Shown: positions 1 through 8,966, counted from the stretch's first letter. The stretch is 12,392 nt of DNA from JAUPVO01 sp964420875 (GCA_964420875.1 CAYQUK010000011.1:1-12392), one strand, 5' to 3'. A program made the numbers and translations. The notes: generated by a model from the sequence alone, not told the origin.

Positions 1-49
1 TAGCAACATCATCACTAGGTATATCTGGAGGTTCTGGTATAACATCTCT
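1..49 (+). repeat. Direct repeat R1, copy 1 (49 nt, exact; may extend left of the window)
   Basis: Bases 1-49 are identical to 1135-1183. Similarity continues at roughly 85-90% for about 50 nt more. Both copies encode ATSSLGISGGSGITSL in the same frame of the giant gene. Confidence 0.95.
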
Positions 50-3000
50 AAACGGCCTATCTGGATCATCACAGACATTTGCAACAGGAACAGCTGGTAA
101 TGACTTCGCATTCTCATCTGTCGGATCAGTACACACCCTAAACATCCCAGACGCCTCAGCTACAGCTCGTGGAGTGGTCACCACTGGCACACAGACATTC
201 GCTGGAGCAAAGACTTTCTCTACTAATCCAACGTTTTCATCTCTAACACAAGGTAGAATACATTTCTCTACATCAACAGGAACATTATCTGATAGTGCTA
301 ATTTTGTATGGGATGAAAATAATACCAGATTAGGCGTTGGATCATCTACCCCGGCAGCGACATTTGGCCTCAAGGGTATAGCGGGTTCAAATCCATTCCT
401 CGTGGCTTCATCTTCTAACGCTACATTGTTCTCAATATTGCAAAATGGAAATGTTGGTATCGGCACAACTACACCATCGTCTATCTTTGCAATTAATTCA
501 GCTAGACCAGCCATTACAATTCGTAACTCTTCAAATGGTCAGCAATATCAATTGAGAACAGGGATCCTCTCAACCACTACTGCTGATTTTGGATTAATAG
601 ACACAACTGCAAATAAGACCATATTCTCAGCAGATGGAGACATGTTTAGAATAGGAACAACTACAAATGTAACAGGAAATGCTAGTAGGTTGTTTGTTTG
701 GGGTGGTAGCAATGGTGCTAACGTAGATGCGATGGGTATCAATGCGTCAGGTCAAGATCAGGCGACATTTGATGCACAAAGTTCTGACTTTGAAACAACG
801 GGTGCCTCAGCATATTTGCAGTATCAAGGAGTGGGAGGTATCGGTACTACAGCCGGGTTTACAAATAAATATTTAGGCTTGCTTTTATTCCAAGGAGCAA
901 CAACAACTGGTTTGATAGGAACCACCCACGCTAACCCACTAGTGTTCATGTCAGACTACACAGAGAGAATGAGAGTGGCTGGGAATGGTAACATCGGAAT
1001 CGGCACCACCACCCCAGCAGAGAAGTTATCAGTTGCCGGCAACATGCGTCTAACCGGAGCCCTCTTTGATAGCACCAACGCATCAGGTACTAACGGTATG
1101 GTTCTACTCTCAACAGGAGTTGGTACTACATGGGTAGCAACATCATCACTAGGTATATCTGGAGGTTCTGGTATAACATCTCTCAATGGTCTATCTGGAT
1201 CATCACAAACATTCGCAACAGGAACAGCGGGATTAAATTTTGGTTTCTCATCTGTAGGAACAACACATACGTTAAATATTCCAATGGCCAGCACCGCGTC
1301 TGTTGTTGCTGGTTTGCTTTCTAATGCTGACTATGTAACATTTAGTAACAAGTTATCTGCAGCTGTTACTACACTCAACGGTCAAACCAATGCTACTCAA
1401 TCATTTGCTACTTCTACTACTGGTAATGACTTCGGCTTCTCATCTACTGGTGGGGTACATACATTAGCAATACCTGATGCTTCTGCCTCAGCTCGTGGAG
1501 TGGTCACCACTGGCACACAGACATTTGGTGGCAACAAAACATTTGCAAACAATGCATCTGTTGGTGGAACATTGGGCGTAACAGGAGCGTCAACTCTCGC
1601 CAGCTCTACCGTGATCGGAACATTCCAAGTTGGATCTGGTACACCACTGCCTAATTCAGTAGCTAGTTTCTTTGCAAATGTTAATAGCTATTCACAGATT
1701 AACAATCAAAATCTTTCAAGTGGCTCGTCAGCATCTACCGACTTTATTGCAACAGCTGATAATGGTAATGACACTACAAATTATGTTGATCTGGGAATAA
1801 ATAGCTCAACATACAGCAATCCATCATTCACAATCACCGGACCAAATGATGCGTATCTATATTCTAGTGATCGTAACTTGGTTATCGGTACTGCGACCAC
1901 ATCTGCAAATGGTAACCTCATATTCCATACAGGAGGTACTCTTGCTGCAAATGAGAGAATGCGTATAACATCTGCAGGGCTCGTAGGATTTGGCACATCT
2001 ACACCAATAGGCTCATTTTCAATTAAAAGTTTAGCTGGTGTCAATCCATTCGTTATCGCCTCATCATCTAACGCCGTATTATTTGCGGTACTCCAAGATG
2101 GCAAACTGGATACATCACTCGCGAGATTGGCGGTCAACACTGGTAAATTCTTTAACACATCTGTCGCTGGTACTGCTGGTGCTGCTGCTGGAGATATATG
2201 GTATGACTCAACAGCGCAAAAGTACAAGATAAATGAAAATGGTACAACAAAGACACTTTGTAACACTACTGACGCAGGTTGTGGGGCTGGTGGCTCAGCA
2301 TCAATGCAGGGGTCATATGATGGTGGAGCTACTGTTGAGACAGCGGCTGGTACATCTATAGTTATCACCGAGACAACAGCAGCTGCAAATACTCAAGATC
2401 TGTTGCAATTAACAGTTAACCCAGCAACAGGAGGAACCAGTAGTGGTGATGCATTGCAAATCACTATGGATGCTGCGGATGCGAACGGTAATACTGGTAA
2501 TGGTATCAAAATTGTAATCGATCAATCACAAGTTGGTGCTTCTTCAAAAGCGATAGTAATACAAGATGACGCTGGTGTTGACCTGTTCTCAGTTGCTGAG
2601 AATGGTGGATTAACGGTCGGCAGTCAATCAGCTCGCGCTGATATACAGGTGTATGGTGAGTTAATCAAAAAAGGATTCGTAGCATCTACAACACTTGCTA
2701 ATATACAGTCTATATATGTATATGACACAACACGCGATAGTGATGCTGGTATATGGACAGGAAGAGAGTCTATTGGAAAGAGTTGGTACAGCGAGGCAAA
2801 GGATGATAGTGTTGGTGATCCGTGTAATGTGGCGACAGACGATAGGTGTGGTAGTTCAGATTTTCCAAAGAAAGCCATACTGGTCGCAACACCTGATGCT
2901 GCGTATATATTTGATGCAATGTCTAACACAATGTGGATGAAGTTCACACAAGGTGGAACATTTGCCCTCGGTGCTGATTCAAACAATAATCCATCATCAA

Positions 3001-3932
3001 TATTTGCATTGAACGGTGTGGTATATGTTGGTACTGATGGTACGTCAGCAACAGGTCTTTACGCATTAGACTTCTATCAAGACAAGTTATTCAATTATGA
3101 CACAACAGATAGGACTCAGGGCGATAAAGACATAGCAAACAGAAATACAACAGTGACATATAATGTTGACGCCATAACACGTCTTGCTATCAATAACAAC
3201 ACAATTAATGATGTTCATGGAGCTGTAATGTCAGGAGGTAATACAACAGCAGTAACGAATGGTGGATCTCTAAATGGTGGAGTATTCATTGCTGTGGCTA
3301 CTGACGCATCTGCATCTGTTATTAATTTGTCATCAGGCAGAGTATTTGACTACGCTGACGGTGCAACAACAGACGATATCATGAATGTTTGGGTAACAAA
3401 AAGAGGTAGATTTTATACTACCAATAACACTCTTGGGCAAGTTGACATGTGGAATGATATAGATACATCAAACGCTGATGATGCAACACCGGACGACTTT
3501 TATGATGAGCAGGCTGCAAATGTTCCAAATCTTGCCTCAACCACACCAGTCTTTGCAAGTTCAGCTGATGCATTTTGGGTTGTCGAACGCTCATCTCTAT
3601 CTGAGAATTTAACAGTAGCGACAGAGTTAACAACAACGCGTGGAGATGTGTTGTATGTTGGACACACTCGTGGGTTGTCAGAGTTACATTTACAGCAAGC
3701 ATTTTCAGCTACTAACATAGGATGGGCAAAGTACTATACAACTAGCGGTATTACGCCTTATATGTCAGGAACTCCAAAAGGTATGTTCATGTTTAACGAG
3801 ACATCTGGAGATTTGATTGACTCATCTAGGGCTGGTAATGTCCTAGAGCCAGAGGTTCCTCCTACATATAGCACTGACGGAGTTTCAGGAACAGGATTAA
3901 CATTTAATGGTACTTCACAGTTCTTATGTTCT
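3..3932 (+). CDS. Giant mosaic surface/fibre-like protein, N-terminal part (partial at both ends)
   Basis: The frame is open from the left edge for 1,310 codons up to the assembly gap. The GTG at 174 is not a convincing start, because the coding pattern upstream of it matches an internal repeat downstream. The product is rich in Thr, Ser, Gly and Asn and is presumably extracellular. In order it shows: repeated modules around SLNGLSGSSQTFATGTAG (3-230, 1135-1360, 1363-1545); units with GVGSSTP, GIGTTTP, GIGTTTP and GFGTSTP (near 333, 453, 993 and 1983), two of them followed by NPF(L/V)(V/I)ASSSNA; a GDIWYDSTAQKYK motif near 2190; a propeller-like region (about 2640-3740) with SIYVYDTTRDSDAGIW and MWMKF; and the first strands of a LamG domain (3762-3932: GMFMFNETSGDLIDSS, GLTFNGTSQFLCS). 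Similar modules occur in phage tail fibres and in large CPR proteins. An adhesin or fibre role is inferred. It continues as 3943-6718 beyond the gap. No signal peptide is visible because the true start lies outside the window. Confidence 0.85.
163..199 (+). repeat. Direct repeat R2, copy 1 (37 nt, exact)
   Basis: Bases 163-199 are identical to 1489-1525. The block encodes ARGVVTTGTQTF. It closes module A, whose left half instead matches module B. Confidence 0.95.
1135..1183 (+). repeat. Direct repeat R1, copy 2 (49 nt, exact)
   Basis: Identical to 1-49. It begins module B of the giant gene. Downstream of the shared block, module B diverges after HTLNIP into a segment unlike modules A and C. 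Confidence 0.95.
1489..1525 (+). repeat. Direct repeat R2, copy 2 (37 nt, exact)
   Basis: Identical to 163-199. It closes module C, where SARGVVTTGTQTFGG is encoded. Confidence 0.95.
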
Positions 3933-3942
3933 NNNNNNNNNN
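3933..3942. other. Assembly gap (10 N) inside the giant gene
   Basis: Ten undetermined bases lie inside the LamG-like domain. If the gap were really 10 nt, the upstream frame would stop at TAA 3948-3950. The long downstream frame is restored only if the true gap length is 2 modulo 3 (for example 8 or 11). The other gap in the window is also exactly ten N, so the length is probably a scaffolding placeholder and the apparent frameshift is not biological. Confidence 0.9.
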
Positions 3943-6718
3943 AACCTTAAATTCCGGTGTTTATCTTTATCTGTCAAAATCAAAAGAAAAAAAATATGCA
4001 GTTTATTCAGGGGAAATATACACGCATGCATCAAAGCCACAGGATTTACAAAATGGTAGTGGATTAGAATTTCGTAATGATGCTAACAATGATGGAACGT
4101 GTGATATAGACGCAGACTTTAATCCTGGAACCTTATCATTCTCTGTAGAGTTGTGGTTTAAACACCCAACAACTATATCTGGAGGTGATGTGCTAGTCAG
4201 TAACATGCACTTGGCAACACCTGCTGCAACATCTGGATATATGATATTCATGGGTAGTACCGGAGCGATAACATTTATGATTGACGATGATGCTACATGG
4301 TCAACAACAACTCCAGCTTCTACTGATGACTTTGTTACATCAACTCTAACTTATAATGATAATCTTTGGCATCATCTTGTGGCCGTTAACACTGACACAG
4401 CAATTTGTTTGTATATTGATGGTAAATTAACCGGTACTTGTGATACGTCACTTGCCGCTACGCTAACTCTTAATCCTGGTGTATTGATGGTGGGAGGGCT
4501 CTGTAACTTGACTGCGAACTGTACTACTGCTGGAGATTTATGGACAGGACAAATAGATGATTTGTATATATCTGGTGCTGCAGCAACAACAGACTCATCT
4601 CTTGGTTACCCTCAAATACGTAAAAAATATGCAGCAGGTAGGGCAATGTTAAACAAATCTGCTGTACGCCAAGATAATGCTAGCGTGTTCTCGGTTAACA
4701 CTATAGGTTCATCTACTGCAGCATGGATGACAAATCAATTCGCCGGCAGTATAGTAGAGATAACAGGTGGAACAGGTGCGGGGCAAACACGTAAAGTGTT
4801 GACCAACAATGCAACCACTATGACAGTGTCTCCAAACTGGTCATCTACACCAGACGGGACATCAGATTTTGAGATTATCCCAGAGCAGCTATATGGTGCG
4901 ACAAACGGTGTGACATCTGTAGCAGTACTCGAGAGTACATTCCTAGGCAAACAGCCTATCATGTATGTGGGCGCTAGCAATGGCTCGGATGCGGGTGGTC
5001 TGTCTGTATTCCAAGGATATGGAACATCATATGTTACTGATGTGTATCACTCTGACGCTGGCAAGACTAATGATGCTGGTCAGGCATGGTCTGGTACTGA
5101 TGCTGATGATGTGTCAGCGATAGGTGCGATGAATGGTACTGTGGCATTTGGATCACTACAAAATCTATGGGTTGAAAAAGCTGATCAAAATCTAGAGCAG
5201 AATCAAGATCTGGTTAATAACAATATTGCCTCTATTATGACAGAGTTGTTGGCTGATGGTCTCGGAGGTACTACTATGGAGTCAGGATTCCTCGGAGGGG
5301 CCGACCTCGCAGAGCGTTACTACTCAAATGAGTATCTTGAGAATGGGACAATAGTGTCTATTGATAGCACACTAGACGCCGGCGTTAAGAAATCCACAAA
5401 GCAATATCAAAAAGATGTACTCGGTATTGTTGCTACCACACCAGGAATCATACTCGGTAATCATGAGTCAAATGCATATCCAGTAGCGCTGGTCGGTCGT
5501 GTGCCAGTTAATGTAACAACTGAAAACGGAATGATAAAGGCTGGTGATCGTGTTACTTCAAGCGCTGTACCAGGTTATGGTATGCGTGCAACAAAATCTG
5601 GTCGTGTGCTGGGTACCGCTATAGCGGATATGAAGGTTGAAAACTTGACGGCGTGTCCAAATGATCCAGAAGGTCTAACTGATATTAAGTGCGGACAAGT
5701 TGTGGTGTTTGTAAATCTTGTTGACTATGGAGGTATGTCAGTCGACTTGCTCATGGCTGAGGCTAATGGATTAAATATATCAAAATCAACCACAACAGAG
5801 ACGGTCTCTAGTTGTGTGGATTCTGAAGGTGTAGCCACAAGTACAAATCCTGAAGGTGTTTGTGATGAGGGTCTGACGCTCGCAACTTCAACTGTTGAGG
5901 TGGTAGTTGAAAGTTCTGGTATTGAAATTAATAATGCTACAGGCACTGTGGCATTAGACAGAGAGAATATGATTATCAATTATCTGAAAACTGTTCGTCC
6001 TGGCGAAACAGCTGGAGCATTAGAGTCTGAGATATTTACAGACAGATTGTCTGCTGCATTTGAAATATTCACTCCGCGTGTCATCACAGAAGGTCTCCGC
6101 ACTGACTATATATCGGCGCTGTTTGACGATATCAAGTTCAAATCAGACGTTATATTCTTTGGTACTCCATATTTTACTGTGGACACTGCTGGATTTGCTG
6201 TTATCAAGGCTGGAACTACAACAGTAGATATAAAGTTTGAGCGTGAATATCTTGAGAAGCCTATAGTCAATGCGAGTATGTCTACTTCGGATGGACTGTC
6301 TTCTGATACAAATTCATCAGCTATGATACAAGCTTTGTTTGGAAAAGATATCAGATTCCTGATTACCAACGCAACAACAACTGGATTTACAATTGTTATT
6401 AACAAAGTTACAGACGAAGACATAGTGTTTAACTGGATGGCTCTTGCAGTAAGAGGTGCAAAAATATTCCAGTCCTCCACATCGACACAGGGAGAAATTA
6501 TTAATAGTGACAACCAACAAGATAATAATTCCTCCACAACAACATCAGTAGAAGAAAATACTCCACCAGATGATAACGCCACAACAACGGAACCTATAAT
6601 AGAAGAAGAAACAGCACCGGATCCTGAACCAACTCCGGAACCAGTAACTCCAAATCCTGAACCATTACAAACCCCAGATCCAGAGCCAAATAGTGAACCA
6701 GCTCTAGATAGCAATTAA
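3943..6718 (+). CDS. Giant mosaic surface/fibre-like protein, C-terminal part
   Basis: This is the continuation of the gene at 3-3932, about 924 codons ending at TAA 6716-6718. In order: a LamG/concanavalin-like sandwich (about 4075-4620: FSVELWFKHP, WHHLVAVN, CLYIDGKLTG, GQIDDLYI); a GGTGAGQTRKVLTNN segment near 4765, of a kind seen in phage structural proteins; a further propeller-like blade (PIMYVGASNGSDAGGL); a domain at about 5284-5730 with DLAERYYSNEYLENGTIVSI, KKSTKQYQKDVLGIV and GRVPV, resembling phage fibre auto-processing (Peptidase_G2-like) domains; a probable helical stretch (about 5965-6150); an H-lectin-like sandwich (about 6190-6475: TTTGFTIVIN, FNWMALAVRG); and an acidic Pro/Glu/Thr tail. 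No LPXTG motif or final membrane anchor is present, so surface attachment must come from elsewhere. The first ~130 nt are compositionally odd (see findings). The domain names rest on motif recall, not a search. The hydrolase gene follows after 23 bp. Confidence 0.85.
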
Positions 6719-6741
6719 TAAAACAACATAACAATAAAAAT

Positions 6742-7758
6742 ATGAAAAATAATACAATCAAAAACTTAATAAAGTTCTTAACACCAAAAATACTGGCTAG
6801 TTATGTTGCTTTTACTACGATAGCATTTGCCGTCGGATACTATGTTAATTACGAGACTCCTGTACAGGGTGATCCAGACTCAGAGTTGCGCTTGGGTGGC
6901 AATGGTTTTACCAACCCACTCTTGGAGTGCGAGGTGGGGCGGGATGCTATCGCTTCTAAAAAAGAAGACTTTACTCCGGAGTTAACAAAATTTGTTTCCG
7001 GAATAAAACAAAAATTAAATATTTCTGGAATGTCTATTTATTTCCGAGACCTCAATAATGGTCCAGTAATAGGGATAGAGCACACCGATGAGTTTGCTCC
7101 AGCTAGCCTGTTAAAAGTGCCTGTTCTTATATCATATTTAAAGTGGTCCGAGGATAATCCTGGGGTTTTGGATGAGCAGATTACTTTTGAAAAAGAGGTA
7201 AATGTTGGATACGTACAGCAGTTTGCTCCTATTGTGCCACTTGAGGTAGGTAAGACATATACTGCTCGTGAGTTGCTAGAGCATATGGCGAAATATTCTG
7301 ATAATCAAGCACTGGTACTGCTTTACAAGAGATTGCCAAAATCATATCAGGCAGAACTTTATACTCTTCTTGGTGTTGATCCTAAGTTGATCACTGACCC
7401 AACAGAAAAATTAACAATTAGACAATATAGTATTTTCTTTAGAATATTATTTAATGCATCATTCCTCTCTCGTACAAATTCAGAATACGCACTCAAGTTA
7501 TTGTCAGAGTCTAGTTTTGAACAAGGCATTAAGAAAGGTGTACCACTAGACATTGCTGTGTCACACAAATTTGGTGAGAGAAAAACAGCTGGTGATCTGC
7601 AGCAGTTCCACGATTGCGGTATTGTTTATTATCCAAAACATCCTTATTTACTGTGTGTGATGACTCGTGGGCAGGACGTTACCAAACTTATTGACTCAAT
7701 ATATAAAACATCAGAGTTCGTATATGAAAAGATAGACAGCCAATACGGCAAAAAGTAA
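6742..7758 (+). CDS. Membrane-anchored serine hydrolase, class A beta-lactamase/DD-peptidase fold
   Basis: The 338-residue protein has a basic N-terminus and one hydrophobic segment (about residues 17-34) with no lipobox, so the catalytic domain is predicted outside the membrane. The penicilloyl-serine transferase signatures are visible: SxxK as S122-L-L-K125 in PASLLKVPV, SDN as S186-D187-N188, and a third box H-K276-F277-G278 with Phe in place of the usual Thr or Ser. The ExxLN omega-loop of true class A beta-lactamases is not evident. E222 lies 36 residues after S186, as E166 does after S130, but its surroundings do not match. Length and layout fit the Beta-lactamase2-type hydrolases. The likely substrate is peptidoglycan or a peptide; antibiotic resistance is not supported. 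The start is ATG 6742, in an A-rich leader with no Shine-Dalgarno sequence, 23 bp after the giant gene and 17 bp before the next gene. Activity is inferred only from the motifs. Confidence 0.85.
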   Translation: MKNNTIKNLIKFLTPKILASYVAFTTIAFAVGYYVNYETPVQGDPDSELRLGGNGFTNPLLECEVGRDAIASKKEDFTPELTKFVSGIKQKLNISGMSIYFRDLNNGPVIGIEHTDEFAPASLLKVPVLISYLKWSEDNPGVLDEQITFEKEVNVGYVQQFAPIVPLEVGKTYTARELLEHMAKYSDNQALVLLYKRLPKSYQAELYTLLGVDPKLITDPTEKLTIRQYSIFFRILFNASFLSRTNSEYALKLLSESSFEQGIKKGVPLDIAVSHKFGERKTAGDLQQFHDCGIVYYPKHPYLLCVMTRGQDVTKLIDSIYKTSEFVYEKIDSQYGKK

Positions 7759-7775
7759 AAATTAATTATAAACAT

Positions 7776-8162
7776 ATGAAAAACTTAATTAAAATTATAT
7801 TCAAACCGGTTACAATAATGTTTATTTTATTGTTGGTGTCGAGTGGTACTGCTATATATTTTTACAAACAAGCGCAGACCAGTAACCCACAAAAAGCGGC
7901 AATAGAGAATGAAGAGGATGCCGAAAAGTTGATAGCCAAAGTTAATAGATTGATAGTAATGCCAGAGGAGGATGTGCCCTCTATTGCCACTGTTAATGAT
8001 TTAGAAAAGTTAAAAGGTCAAGCATTTTTCGCAAAAGCAAAAGTGGGGGACAAGGTATTGATTTATTCTCAATCTCAAAAAGCGATACTGTATCGTGAGG
8101 GTGAGGACAGAATAATCGAAATAGCTCCTATTATATCCAGCGCACCAAGCTTCCAAAATTAA
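7776..8162 (+). CDS. Small single-span membrane protein, paralogue 1 of 3 (unknown function)
   Basis: The 128-residue protein has a Lys-rich start, one membrane segment (about residues 9-30) and a soluble C-terminal domain predicted to face outward. That domain has MPEEDVPSIATV, then LEKLKGQAFF, AKVGDKVLIY and KAILY. Over 45 residues (from MPEEDVP to ILY) I count 27 identities with the protein at 8174-8524; a more diverged copy lies at 8539-8919. I know this motif set from uncharacterised proteins of candidate-phyla bacteria but know no function. The charged GDK-LIY and KAILY strands suggest a small beta fold. The gene starts 17 bp after the hydrolase stop, in an AT-only leader with no Shine-Dalgarno sequence, and is probably co-transcribed with its neighbours. 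Confidence 0.85.
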   Translation: MKNLIKIIFKPVTIMFILLLVSSGTAIYFYKQAQTSNPQKAAIENEEDAEKLIAKVNRLIVMPEEDVPSIATVNDLEKLKGQAFFAKAKVGDKVLIYSQSQKAILYREGEDRIIEIAPIISSAPSFQN

Positions 8163-8173
8163 TTTATAAATAT

Positions 8174-8524
8174 ATGAAAAAAACAGATTCAAAAACACTA
8201 ATAATAGTTCTAATGTTATTGATAATAGTCTCACTAGTTGTGGGGGGATATTATTATGTTCAAAATATGTCAATCAGCCCCGAGAAAAAAGAGTTGGATC
8301 AGACATTAAAAAGCCTTTCGAAAATAATGGTATTACCAGAGGATGAATTGCCAACATTGGCGACAGTTACAGATCCAGAGAAATTAAAAGATCAGCCTTT
8401 TTTTACTAATGCAAAAGCTGGCGACAAAATATTGATATACGCCACATCAAAGAAAATCATCTTATATAGTCCGACACTCAATAAAATAGTTGAAGTGGGA
8501 ACAACTGGAGAAGCTGGTCAATAA
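8174..8524 (+). CDS. Small single-span membrane protein, paralogue 2 of 3 (unknown function)
   Basis: The 116-residue protein has one hydrophobic segment (about residues 9-28, LIIVLMLLIIVSLVVGGYYY) after a short basic start. Its outward domain carries the clearest form of the family motif: VLPEDELPTLATV, DPEKLKDQPFF, AKAGDKILIY and KKIILY, ending in NKIVEV. No cysteine or obvious catalytic set is present, so a structural or ligand-binding role seems likelier than an enzymatic one, though this is inference. It begins 11 bp after paralogue 1. Its upstream sequence closely copies that of paralogue 1 (AATTAATTTATAAATAT against AATTAATTATAAACAT), which suggests that the duplication included the start region. 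Confidence 0.85.
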   Translation: MKKTDSKTLIIVLMLLIIVSLVVGGYYYVQNMSISPEKKELDQTLKSLSKIMVLPEDELPTLATVTDPEKLKDQPFFTNAKAGDKILIYATSKKIILYSPTLNKIVEVGTTGEAGQ

Positions 8525-8538
8525 TTAGGCTAATAAGT

Positions 8539-8919
8539 ATGAAAAAAGTATTAAAATCAAAACAAAATAGAAAGATGAAAAAGATGTTAAGACTGGCTTT
8601 TGTGCTGATTTTAATAGCTATTTCTTGTTCTGCTGTCATATATGGCGTGTCTATGATGGCTAGGGCTGGTATGGATTATTATGGCGAAAATGTCACACCA
8701 TCTAACTATTCTTTGTTAAAAAAGATAGAAGAACAGGTGGAATTGCCAAAAGAAGAGGTAGAAATTTTCATGAAAGTCAAAAACCCAGAGCAGTTAAAAT
8801 TAGAATCAGATTTCTATTCTGATATAAAAAAAGATGACTATGTTGTTATATATTCGTCCCTGGCCGTCATATATGATGCGAACAGTGACAAAGTGTTAAA
8901 GATTCTTACATTTAAATAG
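8539..8919 (+). CDS. Small single-span membrane protein, diverged paralogue 3 of 3 (unknown function)
   Basis: The 126-residue protein has a longer, very basic N-terminus (Lys and Arg in the first 18 residues), a membrane segment at about residues 18-37, and an outward domain that keeps the order of the family motif in degenerate form: ELPKEEVEIFMKV, NPEQLKLESDFY, IKKDDYVVIY, then AVIYDANSDKVLKI. The GDK of the other copies is DDY here, and the invariant Pro after LPxxE is lost, so the role may have diverged. A second in-frame ATG at 8575 is a possible start; neither has a Shine-Dalgarno sequence. The upstream ATG is chosen because it leaves the same short spacing (14 bp) as the other genes of the cluster. 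The stop is TAG, followed by a promoter for the next gene. Confidence 0.8.
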   Translation: MKKVLKSKQNRKMKKMLRLAFVLILIAISCSAVIYGVSMMARAGMDYYGENVTPSNYSLLKKIEEQVELPKEEVEIFMKVKNPEQLKLESDFYSDIKKDDYVVIYSSLAVIYDANSDKVLKILTFK

Positions 8920-8928
8920 GATATTCCG

Positions 8929-8957
8929 TCGACGAGGAGACGTTAAACAGCTATACT
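8929..8957 (+). promoter_or_regulatory. Sigma70-type promoter of the secreted multidomain protein, near-leaderless
   Basis: A TCGACG -35 (4/6 to consensus, 8929-8934) and a TATACT -10 (8952-8957) are separated by 17 bp. The ATG follows the -10 by only 9 nt, so transcription starting at the normal distance would give a leader of about 0-4 nt. The -35 overlaps the palindrome CGTCGACG (8927-8934). No purine-rich ribosome binding site lies between the -10 and the ATG; a GAGGAG at 8934-8939 is too far away (about 27 nt) and lies upstream of the predicted transcript start. Confidence 0.5.
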
Positions 8958-8966
8958 TAAAACATT

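Noticed and set aside
1781..2368. 195-codon open frame on the - strand
   Set aside because: It is antisense to a Thr/Ser/Gly-rich coding region whose codon bias keeps the opposite strand open; it has no start context or family resemblance.
3948..3950. In-frame TAA just after the gap, suggesting that the giant gene is broken
   Set aside because: The frame across an N gap of unknown length has no meaning, and the LamG domain continues in another frame immediately downstream.
6106..6714. 202-codon open frame on the - strand
   Set aside because: It mirrors the acidic Pro/Thr-rich tail of the giant gene, giving a low-complexity SGSG product with no ribosome binding site; the sense frame carries recognisable domains.
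3..6718. Prophage tail-fibre gene
   Set aside because: Domains are fibre-like, but no capsid, tail-assembly, integrase or lysis gene lies nearby, and the flanking genes are cell-surface and rRNA genes.
6742..7758. Beta-lactam resistance gene
   Set aside because: SLLK and SDN fit the fold, but the ExxLN motif is absent and KTG is changed to KFG, so resistance cannot be claimed.
7767..7772. TATAAA as a -10 box before paralogue 1 (and the similar one before 8174)
   Set aside because: It ends 3-4 nt before the ATG, which would place the transcript start inside the gene; it is better read as an AT-rich translation leader.
8934..8939. GAGGAG as the ribosome binding site of the 8967 gene
   Set aside because: It lies about 27 nt from the ATG and upstream of the predicted -10, so it would not be in the transcript from that promoter.
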